8,354 nucleotides of DNA, from the NCBI GenBank assembly GCA_015492755.1, contig WGEM01000427.1, forward strand, positions 1 to 8,354. Direction: 5' to 3'. The notes under the pieces are model-generated. The model saw only the letters and a program-made list of their open reading frames with translations. It did no database searches and was not told the origin of the DNA. Origin of the DNA: Gemmatimonadota bacterium. Lineage in GTDB: Bacteria; Gemmatimonadota; Gemmatimonadetes; Longimicrobiales; Gaopeijiaceae. Position 1 is the first letter of the stretch. Every line of letters starts with the position of its first letter. Both the position numbers and the translations under genes were made by a program. Below are positions 1 to 5,447 of the stretch, in pieces.

Positions 1-1
1 G

Positions 2-1165
2 CGGGGTGTGCTGGCCATGGCACACCGCTTCCGGTCCCTGGGCCTCGAGAGCTGCATCGTACCCGGGGACAACGCTTCCGAGGCGGGCGTCCTGGACGGG
101 CTGCACGTGCGTCCGGCGTCGCACCTGAGCGAGGTACTGGCCCATCTCGCCGGGGAACGCCGGATCGAGCCCCTCCGCGTGGATCCCGAAGCGCTCCTTC
201 GCGCGGGGCGCGAGGCCGGTCCCCGCCTCACGGACGTGCGGGGTCAGGCGCTGGCCAAGCGGGCACTGGAGGTGGCGGCCGCGGGGTCGCACCACCTCCT
301 TCTGGTGGGGCCGCCGGGGGCGGGCAAGACCATGCTGGCGCGGAGGCTCCCGGGCATCCTGCCGCCGCCCACCCTGGCGGAGGCGCTGGAGACCACCCGG
401 ATCCACTCGGTAGCGGGTCTGCTGGCCCCGGGGGAAGCCCTGGTGGTGTCGCGCCCGTTCCGGGCGCCCCACCACACCGTGAGCGATGCGGGGCTGGTGG
501 GCGGTGGGCGGCCCGTACGGCCCGGCGAGGTGTCGCTGGCGCACAACGGCGTGCTCTTTCTGGACGAACTCGCAGAGTTCCGCCGCCACGTCCTGGACAG
601 CCTGCGACAGCCGCTGGAGGACGGGCACGTGCGCATTTCCCGGGCCGCGGGGTCGCTTCGCTTCCCGGCACGCGTGCTCCTGGTGGCGGCCATGAATCCG
701 TGCCCGTGTGGGCATCACGGGGACGGAACGGACCGCTGCCTGTGCGATCCGGCTCTGGTCCGCCGCTACCACGGCCGGGTGTCGGGTCCGCTCCGGGAGC
801 GCTTCGACCTCCAGGTGAGCGTCCCGGCGGTGGACCCGGAAGCGCTGGGCGGCTCACCCCGGAGCGACGGATGCGAGGGGGCGGCGGCGCGCATCGCCCG
901 AGCCCGGGCTGTGCAGGTGGAGCGCTTCCGGCGCGTTCCGGGGGTGTACGCCAATGGCCAGATGACGCCGTCCCTCCTGCGTCGGCACTGCCGCCCCGGG
1001 CCCGACGCCCTCCCGCTCCTGGCGGAGGCCATGCGCCGGCTGGGTCTCTCCGCCCGCGGGCACGACCGGGTGCTGCGTGTGGCCCGCACCATCGCCGACC
1101 TGGAGGGTTCCGCGGTGCTGGCAGGTCACCACGTGGCCGAGGCGCTCCAGTACCGGTTCGCCTGA
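2..1165 (+). CDS. comM: YifB/ComM-family Mg-chelatase-like AAA+ ATPase, 5'-truncated by the window edge
   Basis: This is the C-terminal part (about 387 residues visible) of a YifB/ComM family ATPase, which is usually about 500 residues. The frame is open to the first base, and the first visible residues match the end of the family's N-terminal Lon-protease-like (ribosomal S5 fold) domain, so about 120 residues lie outside. Numbering from the GTG at position 8, the Walker A motif GPPGAGKT is at 101-108 and the Walker B motif VLFLDE at 182-187. The cysteine-rich NPCPCG...CLC segment is at 230-246, followed by the RRYxxRxSGPLxxRFD segment. The Mg_chelatase_C domain fills roughly 290-385. In Vibrio, ComM is a hexameric helicase that promotes branch migration when transforming DNA is integrated; in other phyla the role is mostly untested. 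No competence gene is visible nearby. The family assignment is very secure; the biological role here is inferred from homologues. Confidence 0.95.
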   Translation, partial: RGVLAMAHRFRSLGLESCIVPGDNASEAGVLDGLHVRPASHLSEVLAHLAGERRIEPLRVDPEALLRAGREAGPRLTDVRGQALAKRALEVAAAGSHHLLLVGPPGAGKTMLARRLPGILPPPTLAEALETTRIHSVAGLLAPGEALVVSRPFRAPHHTVSDAGLVGGGRPVRPGEVSLAHNGVLFLDELAEFRRHVLDSLRQPLEDGHVRISRAAGSLRFPARVLLVAAMNPCPCGHHGDGTDRCLCDPALVRRYHGRVSGPLRERFDLQVSVPAVDPEALGGSPRSDGCEGAAARIARARAVQVERFRRVPGVYANGQMTPSLLRRHCRPGPDALPLLAEAMRRLGLSARGHDRVLRVARTIADLEGSAVLAGHHVAEALQYRFA

Positions 1166-1176
1166 GCGCCGGAGGC

Positions 1177-1205
1177 GGCGCCTCGGCCCCGGGTGCCGCG
1201 GCGCC
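1177..1205 (+). terminator. Terminator-like hairpin after the YifB gene
   Basis: The arms GGCGCC at 1177-1182 and 1200-1205 pair. After a T/C mismatch, CGGC 1184-1187 pairs with GCCG 1195-1198, leaving a 7-nt loop. The hairpin sits 11 nt past the stop codon. There is no T-tract, so if it ends transcription it is not a canonical intrinsic terminator. In DNA this GC-rich, such hairpins also arise by chance. Confidence 0.3.
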
Positions 1206-1250
1206 CGGAGGGGCGGGGCCCGGGGGTATCCTCCAGCGTCCGTCATCTGC

Positions 1251-1256
1251 TAGCTT
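1251..1256 (+). promoter_or_regulatory. Possible -10 element for the desulfurase operon
   Basis: TAGCTT at 1251-1256 fits the TAnnnT form of a -10 box and lies about 40 nt before the start codon of the next gene. It resembles the TAGAAT box proposed upstream of the B12 riboswitch. No convincing -35 element is found 16-18 nt upstream, so this is a weak call. The 127-nt gap between the two genes otherwise holds only GC-rich hairpin potential. Confidence 0.25.
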
Positions 1257-1292
1257 GCGCGCGAGCCATGGCGTCTCACGCCCCCGGAGCCC

Positions 1293-2474
1293 ATGACACG
1301 ACCCTCGGTGTACCTGGACCACGCAGCCACGTCCGCCCTCCGGCCGGATGTGGTGGCGGAGGCCATGGCTGACTTTGTGCGCACCTGCGGCGGGAGCCCC
1401 GGAAAGGGCTCCCACGCGGTAGCGCGCATCGCGTCCGAAGTGGCGGATCGTTGCCGAAGCCGTGTGGTGAAGGTCCTGGGGCTCGACGGCGACCCTCGTC
1501 GCGTGGCGTTCCAGCCCAACGCCACGGTGGCGCTCCACGTGGCGCTGCACGGAGTGCTGGAGGACGGCGACGTGGTGGTTCGCACCGTCTTCGACCACAA
1601 CTCGGTCCGTCGGCCGCTGGGTCACTTGGCGCGGCGTCGCGGCGTGGAGGTCCGTGTGCTGGGGGGCAGCCCCGACGGCGAGGTGGACCTGGATGAGCTG
1701 GATCTGCTGCTGGATGGCGCGCGGCTCCTGGTGGTGACGGCGACCAGCAACGTGCTGGGCACCCGCCTGCCTCTGGCTGCGATGGCCGCCCGCGCCCGCG
1801 CCGCTGGTGCGCTGGTGCTGGTGGACGCGGCGCAGGCCGGAGGGCAGACCCGCTGCGCATTCGTCGCCGAAGGGGCGGACATGGTGGCGTTCACCGGCCA
1901 CAAGGGGCTGCTGGGTCCCCAGGGCACCGGGGGCCTCTGGGTCCGGGAAGGTGTGGACGTGCGTCCGTCCATCTTCGGAGGCGGTGCTCCGTCGGAGGCG
2001 TGGGATATGCCGGTGTCCATGCCGGCGCGGTTGGAGGCGGGCACGCTCAACGCTCCCGGCCTGGCGGGGCTGGATGCCGCGCTGGCAACCATCGAGGAAC
2101 GGGGCCTGGAGGATCTGGTGCGCCATGTGGCGGAAATGAAGGCGCGCCTCCGCGCCGAGCTGGAGGGTGTGCCCGGCGTCCGGGTGCGCTCGCCTTCCGC
2201 CGAGGACGGGGTGGGCATCGTCCTGGTGGAAACGCCCGGGCTCGACCCGGGCGCCTTGGCGGATCGCCTGGACCGGGAGTGGGGTGTAATGACCAGGGCG
2301 GGGCTCCACTGCGCACCGGAGACGCACCGCCTGCTGGGTACGGAAGGGACGGGTGCGCTGCGCCTCTCCGTGGGGTGGTGTACGACGGAAGACGACATCC
2401 AGTGGGCGTGTCGGGCCCTCGACGCGCTGACGAGCAAGGGATCTACGCGGGGAGCGCCCGGAGATCGACCATGA
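1293..2474 (+). CDS. Cysteine desulfurase-like aminotransferase class V (PLP-dependent)
   Basis: This 393-residue protein has the normal length for a fold-type I PLP enzyme of aminotransferase class V. The N-terminal YLDHAATS motif is at 7-14. His102 (DHNS) should stack on the cofactor ring, Asp178 (VDAAQ) should contact the pyridine nitrogen, and Lys204 (FTGHKGLLGPQGTG) should form the Schiff base. The RLEAGTLNAPGLAGL segment (246-260) and AGLHCAPETHRLLGT (336-350) are typical of the cysteine desulfurase subfamily described by TIGR01977. Cys340 is the expected sulfur-accepting cysteine, and Arg357 (RLSVG) the carboxylate-binding arginine. It probably removes sulfur from cysteine, giving alanine and an enzyme persulfide; the acceptor is unknown, and no IscU, SufE or thiouridylase gene is adjacent. 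It differs from housekeeping IscS/SufS, so an isc or suf symbol is not justified. The GGAG at 1286-1289 is only 3 nt from the ATG, an unusually short spacing. The stop overlaps the next start (ATGA). Confidence 0.93.
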   Translation: MTRPSVYLDHAATSALRPDVVAEAMADFVRTCGGSPGKGSHAVARIASEVADRCRSRVVKVLGLDGDPRRVAFQPNATVALHVALHGVLEDGDVVVRTVFDHNSVRRPLGHLARRRGVEVRVLGGSPDGEVDLDELDLLLDGARLLVVTATSNVLGTRLPLAAMAARARAAGALVLVDAAQAGGQTRCAFVAEGADMVAFTGHKGLLGPQGTGGLWVREGVDVRPSIFGGGAPSEAWDMPVSMPARLEAGTLNAPGLAGLDAALATIEERGLEDLVRHVAEMKARLRAELEGVPGVRVRSPSAEDGVGIVLVETPGLDPGALADRLDREWGVMTRAGLHCAPETHRLLGTEGTGALRLSVGWCTTEDDIQWACRALDALTSKGSTRGAPGDRP

Positions 2475-3028
2475 GACTCTTCATCGCACTCAACCTCCCG
2501 AAGAAGGAGCGCCAGCGCATCTATCGCGCCGTGCGTCCCATGCGGGACGAGGCCCTGCCGGTGCGATGGCTGGATCTCGACACGTTCCACCTGACGCTGA
2601 AGTTCCTCGGTGAGGTGCGCCGCGAAGACATCCCCGTCGTCGAGGAGGCGATGCAGCGGGTGGCGCAGTCCACCAAGCCGTTCAGCGCGAAGGTGGGGGG
2701 CTTCGGGGCCTTCCCCACCATCCGCAGGCCCAGAGTGCTCTGGGTGGGGGTGGAGGCCTGCCCGGAGCTGAGGTGCCTGAAACAGGACCTGGAGTGGACG
2801 TTGGGGGCGTGCGGGTTCGAAGCCGAGACCCGGGCCTTTCATCCGCACATCACGCTGGGGAGGGCCCGCGACGCCCGCGCAGGTGCGTTCCGCGGGCTGG
2901 ATTCCCTCATGGCATCGCTGGACTTCGAAGGCACGATGAACGTGCGGTCGCTGGAGCTCATGCGCAGCCATCTTTCGCCTGAAGGTGCACGCTATTCCGT
3001 ACTGTCCAGCGCGCGCCTCCAGGCATGA
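2471..3028 (+). CDS. thpR: RNA 2',3'-cyclic phosphodiesterase (LigT/2H family)
   Basis: The protein has 185 residues, typical for bacterial ThpR. It opens with the family's MRLFIAL strand and carries the two H-x-T motifs that define the 2H phosphoesterase superfamily: His40-Leu-Thr42 within FHLTLKFLG, and His126-Ile-Thr128 within HPHITLGRAR. These residues face each other across the cleft and hydrolyse 2',3'-cyclic phosphate ends of RNA to 2'-phosphomonoesters; some members also ligate tRNA halves in vitro through 2'-5' bonds. The RPRVLWVGV segment (87-95) is also characteristic. The start ATG overlaps the TGA of the desulfurase gene as ATGA, with GGAG at 2460-2463 placed 7 nt upstream, which implies translational coupling. 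The frame stays open far upstream of 2471 in the +2 register, but that part is a shadow of the desulfurase gene. The physiological substrate is unknown in most bacteria. Confidence 0.93.
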   Translation: MRLFIALNLPKKERQRIYRAVRPMRDEALPVRWLDLDTFHLTLKFLGEVRREDIPVVEEAMQRVAQSTKPFSAKVGGFGAFPTIRRPRVLWVGVEACPELRCLKQDLEWTLGACGFEAETRAFHPHITLGRARDARAGAFRGLDSLMASLDFEGTMNVRSLELMRSHLSPEGARYSVLSSARLQA

Positions 3029-3074
3029 GCCGGATTCGAAGGGACGACGGGAGACTGAGGAGGGAGGTGGCACG

Positions 3075-3734
3075 GTGTTGAAGAAGGTGGTGGTGGTGCT
3101 GCTGCTGGTGGCGGTGGCCTACGCCGGATTCCGTTGGGGTGGCCTGGTGTTCCCGAGGCTGGAGCGGGCGCTGGGCGTGGACGCCACGGCGCGTCCCGTG
3201 GAGGAGGCGGGCCCCACGCCGGAGCTGGCGGAGGAAGCGTTGGATCGTTTCGAGCGGTTCCGCGACGGTGAGCTGGGCGACCGCGTGGCCTTCGACGGAC
3301 GCGAACTCACCGCGGTGGTGCGCCATGCGCTCCCCGGGCTGATCCCGCCCGGTGTCGCCGAGCCGTCGGTGCGTCTTCGCGACGGTAAGGTGGAGGTCAC
3401 GGCCAGGGTCGCGGTGGAGGACTTCCCGGAGTTGCCCCGACTGGACCAACTGGCGGGTCTCCTTCCGGACACCGTGGACGTGGAGGTGCGGGGGAGCCTC
3501 GTGCCCCTGGACCAGGGGACGCTGGCGCTGGTGGCCGATGGGGTGCGCGTGGCGAAGATCCCCGTCCCCGAGCGGATGGTGGCGGACGTGCTGAAGGCGC
3601 TGGGACGATCGGGTCCGGCGAGCCTTCCGCCCAACGGTGTGCTGGTGCCCATGCCGGATGGTGTGGAGGCGGTGTTCGTGCTGGGCGATTCCCTCGTGCT
3701 TCGCGCCAAGCCGGGCCCCGCCGGAGGGCGCTGA
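3075..3734 (+). CDS. Membrane-anchored or exported protein of unknown function
   Basis: This 219-residue protein (GTG start) is one I do not recognise with certainty. A short basic start (V-L-K-K) leads into a strongly hydrophobic stretch at residues 5-19, a signal anchor or signal peptide; AYA at 15-17 could be a cleavage site. The rest is soluble: a low-complexity linker (about 32-45), then a pattern of alternating beta strands with repeated segments of the type RDGKVEVTARV and LVADGVRVAKIPVP. This is loosely like the DUF2993/LmeA group of envelope lipid-binding-type proteins, but that resemblance is only impressionistic. There are no catalytic motifs and no cysteines. The start at 3075 follows the strong ribosome site GGGAGG (3062-3067) with a 7-nt gap; TTG at 3078 is an alternative. 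The frame continues upstream to 2985, but that would overlap thpR and lacks a ribosome site. It lies 46 nt after thpR and 2 nt before the response regulator, so it is probably in their operon. Confidence 0.75.
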   Translation: MLKKVVVVLLLVAVAYAGFRWGGLVFPRLERALGVDATARPVEEAGPTPELAEEALDRFERFRDGELGDRVAFDGRELTAVVRHALPGLIPPGVAEPSVRLRDGKVEVTARVAVEDFPELPRLDQLAGLLPDTVDVEVRGSLVPLDQGTLALVADGVRVAKIPVPERMVADVLKALGRSGPASLPPNGVLVPMPDGVEAVFVLGDSLVLRAKPGPAGGR

Positions 3735-3736
3735 AG

Positions 3737-5098
3737 GTGGCCCGCCTCCTGGTCGTCGACGATGAGAGGGGCATCCGCGACGCCCTCATCCAGCTCCTGG
3801 AGTACGAGGGCCATGAGGTTGTGGGCGTGGCGGATGGCGCGGAAGCGCTCCTGGCGGCGGACCGTACCGAGCCCGACGTCGTGTTCCTGGACGTGAAGAT
3901 GCCGGGGATGGACGGGCTGGAGGTCCTGGAGCGACTGCGCGCCGAATACCCCGGTGTGGTGGTGATCATGATCTCCGGACACGGCACCATCGAGACGGCG
4001 CTGGAAGCCACGCGTACCGGGGCGTACGACTTCCTGGAGAAGCCGCTGGACTCCGACCGCCTCCTGGTGACGCTCCGACGGGCGCTGGAGTTGAAGGGTC
4101 TGACGCGGAGGATCCAGGATCTTCGCCATCGGGTGGAGGGCCGCGACGAGATCGTGGGGGACTCTCCCGCCATCCGCAGGGTCCTGGCCCGGGTGGAGCG
4201 GGTGGCCCCCACCGACGCGCGGGTGCTCATCACCGGAGAGAACGGCACGGGGAAGGAGTTGGTGGCCCGGGCCATTCACAGGCTTTCGCCCCGGGCCGAC
4301 GCCCCCTTCGTGGAGGTCAACTGTGCAGCCATCCCCTCGGAACTCATCGAGTCCGTCCTCTTCGGACATGTGAAGGGCTCCTTCACCGGTGCCGTCTCGG
4401 ACCACGTGGGGAAGTTCCAGCAGGCCGACGGGGGGACGCTCTTTCTGGACGAGATCGGAGACATGTCGCTCAATGCCCAGGCCAAGGTCCTCCGGGTGCT
4501 GGAGGAGGGCGTGGTGACGCCGGTGGGCGGGAGCGAGCCGGTGCGGGTGGACGTGCGGGTGGTGGCGGCCACCAACAAGGATCTGGAGGCGGCCATCGAG
4601 GATGGGGTGTTTCGCAAAGATCTGTACTACCGCCTCAACGTCGTGCCCATCGAGATTCCGCCGCTGCGGGAGCGACGCGAAGACATCCCGCTCCTGGTGG
4701 CCCACTTCGTGCGTCAGCTCTCGGAGGGCGAAGGCATCACGCCCCGGCGTATCTCGGACGAGGCGGTGCGACGCCTGGAGGCTCTCCCCTGGCCGGGGAA
4801 CGTGCGGGAGCTTCGCAACACCGTGGAGCGGCTCCTGATCCTGGCGGAAGGGAATGAGGTGCGCGCCGCCGACGTGGAGCGTCTGGTGGGGATGCGTGGC
4901 GGGGGAGGAGGCGCGGAGGAAGCGCTTCTGGAGCTCGAGACCTTCCAGGAATTCAAGGACGCCGCCGAGCGCGCCTTCATCGCGCACAAGCTCCGCCAGC
5001 ACGACTGGAATGTGGCCGAGACGGCCCGCCGCATCGGGATGCCGCGCTCGAACCTCTACAAGAAGATCGAGAAGTACGGGCTGGTTCGCGACGCATGA
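3737..5098 (+). CDS. NtrC-family sigma-54-dependent response regulator (NtrX-like)
   Basis: This 453-residue protein has the full three-domain architecture. The receiver domain (about 3-115) has acidic residues Asp8 and Asp9, phospho-acceptor Asp52 (LDVKMPGMDG), Ser80 and Lys102 (EKPL). The AAA+ sigma-54 interaction domain (about 140-370) has Walker A GENGTGKE at 167-174, the sigma-54-contacting loop GSFTGA at 214-219 (usually GAFTGA), Walker B TLFLDE at 234-239, the FRKDLYYRLNV segment (292-302) and WPGNVREL (352-359). A Fis-type helix-turn-helix ends the protein (about 412-450, WNVAETARRIGMPRSNLYKKI). When phosphorylated it should oligomerise and use ATP to open promoters bound by sigma-54 RNA polymerase. 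The C-terminal part resembles NtrX more than NtrC, but no NtrY kinase is nearby, so the cognate signal is unknown and no symbol is given. The GTG start is 2 nt after the previous stop, with GGAGGG (3723-3728) 8 nt upstream, inside the previous gene. Confidence 0.95.
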   Translation: MARLLVVDDERGIRDALIQLLEYEGHEVVGVADGAEALLAADRTEPDVVFLDVKMPGMDGLEVLERLRAEYPGVVVIMISGHGTIETALEATRTGAYDFLEKPLDSDRLLVTLRRALELKGLTRRIQDLRHRVEGRDEIVGDSPAIRRVLARVERVAPTDARVLITGENGTGKELVARAIHRLSPRADAPFVEVNCAAIPSELIESVLFGHVKGSFTGAVSDHVGKFQQADGGTLFLDEIGDMSLNAQAKVLRVLEEGVVTPVGGSEPVRVDVRVVAATNKDLEAAIEDGVFRKDLYYRLNVVPIEIPPLRERREDIPLLVAHFVRQLSEGEGITPRRISDEAVRRLEALPWPGNVRELRNTVERLLILAEGNEVRAADVERLVGMRGGGGGAEEALLELETFQEFKDAAERAFIAHKLRQHDWNVAETARRIGMPRSNLYKKIEKYGLVRDA

Positions 5099-5124
5099 GG
5101 TCCCCAGCCCCGGCAGGCGGGGCC

Positions 5125-5159
5125 GGCGCGCCGCACCCGGGGTTGGCGGGCGGCGCGCC
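5125..5159 (+). terminator. Strong inverted repeat closing the 1293-5098 operon
   Basis: GGCGCGCCGC at 5125-5134 pairs perfectly over 10 bp with GCGGCGCGCC at 5150-5159, leaving a 15-nt loop. It begins 26 nt after the stop of the response regulator gene, where an operon terminator is expected. No T-tract follows, so termination would have to be factor-assisted or of a non-canonical type. The same bases contain the proposed -35 box of the next promoter (5143-5148). Confidence 0.45.
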
Positions 5160-5172
5160 TCCGTGTTAGAAT
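5143..5172 (+). promoter_or_regulatory. Likely promoter of the B12 riboswitch / receptor transcript
   Basis: A -35-like TTGGCG at 5143-5148 and a -10-like TAGAAT at 5167-5172 are separated by 18 nt. Transcription would start near 5178-5180, just upstream of the first recognisable part of the cobalamin riboswitch, which is where a leader promoter should be. This position is the main support; both hexamers deviate from consensus. Confidence 0.5.
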
Positions 5173-5187
5173 CGGCGCGACAATCGC

Positions 5188-5345
5188 ACGAAGGGGTGGC
5201 CCATCTCGGAAGCCGGTGCAAGTCCGGCGCGGCCCCGCCACTGTGAGAGGTCCGAGCGCGTCTCGGAACGATCGTTCAACATGCCACTGGGGCGATGTGC
5301 CCTGGGAAGGCGAACGGTCGGCCTCGAGCCAGGAGACCTGGCCCG
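5188..5345 (+). promoter_or_regulatory. Cobalamin (B12) riboswitch
   Basis: The conserved blocks of the cobalamin aptamer (Rfam RF00174 type) occur in order. They are GGTG near 5195; GGAAGCCGGTGCAAGTCCGG (5208-5227), containing the P3 hairpin GCCGG/CCGGC; CGGCCCCGCCACTGTGA (5230-5246); the paired GCCACTG ... TGGGAAGGC block (about 5283-5311); and the B12 box AGCCAGGAGACCTGGCC (5327-5343). A 6-bp hairpin TCCGAG/CTCGGA (5251-5256 with 5262-5267) with loop CGCGT fits a peripheral arm. The RNA binds adenosyl- or related cobalamin and usually represses cobalamin uptake or synthesis genes when ligand is abundant. It lies directly upstream of a BtuB-like receptor, its most common target. The outer boundaries are approximate because I could not fold it; the identity is very secure. 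Confidence 0.95.
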
Positions 5346-5392
5346 CCCCGTGAGCCATTCATCTCCGCGGGGAGATGGGCGGGTTTTCTTTT
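5342..5392 (+). terminator. Rho-independent terminator of the riboswitch expression platform
   Basis: The outer stem pairs CCCGCC (5342-5347) with GGCGGG (5378-5383). The inner stem pairs CATCTCC (5360-5366) with GGAGATG (5371-5377) around a GCGG loop. A 12-nt stretch bulges out on the 5' side. The T-rich tail TTTTCTTTT (5384-5392) follows directly and is the best such tract in this GC-rich window. The 5' arm begins inside the last two bases of the B12 box, so folding of aptamer and terminator can be linked. It sits in the leader rather than after a gene, which implies attenuation: with cobalamin bound, transcription should stop before the receptor gene. Confidence 0.8.
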
Positions 5393-5402
5393 GCCCCTGC
5401 CG

Positions 5403-5444
5403 GGGAACCGCGCCCGTACTCCTCCGTGGGAACGGGAGGTTCCC
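5403..5444 (+). promoter_or_regulatory. Leader hairpin that can sequester the ribosome binding site of the receptor gene
   Basis: GGGAACC (5403-5409) pairs with GGTTCCC (5438-5444). Inside it CCCGT (5413-5417) pairs with ACGGG (5432-5436) and TCC (5420-5422) with GGA (5429-5431). The ribosome site GGGAGG (5434-5439), 8 nt before the ATG, is almost fully buried. An alternative short hairpin, GGGAAC (5428-5433) with GTTCCC (5439-5444), leaves the site in a 5-nt loop. These pairings were traced by eye and no energy was computed, so the regulatory role is an inference. Confidence 0.45.
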
Positions 5445-5447
5445 AAC

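Noticed and set aside
228..2327. A 699-codon open frame on the minus strand opposite the ATPase and desulfurase genes
   Set aside because: Its translation is low-complexity (Pro, Arg, Gly, His rich) with no domain, and it lies antisense to two well-recognised genes. Such open frames arise in GC-rich coding DNA.
1622..3073. A 483-codon minus-strand open frame opposite the desulfurase and thpR genes
   Set aside because: It is antisense to two genes with intact catalytic motifs, its composition is Arg/Ser/Pro-rich, and no ribosome site or domain is seen.
3068..3081. TGGCAC at 3068 followed by TTG at 3078 as a sigma-54 (-24/-12) promoter
   Set aside because: The spacing is one base short, the -12 GC is missing, and the site overlaps the ribosome site and start codon of the small envelope protein gene.
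3119..5221. A 700-codon open frame on the minus strand opposite the regulator gene
   Set aside because: Its translation shows no family features and it overlaps three supported elements. It reflects third-position GC bias.
5295..5447. In-frame ATG at 5295 as the start of the receptor, adding 51 residues
   Set aside because: This codon lies inside the riboswitch, lacks a ribosome site, and would remove the N-terminal signal peptide. The ATG at 5448 has GGGAGG at a good distance.
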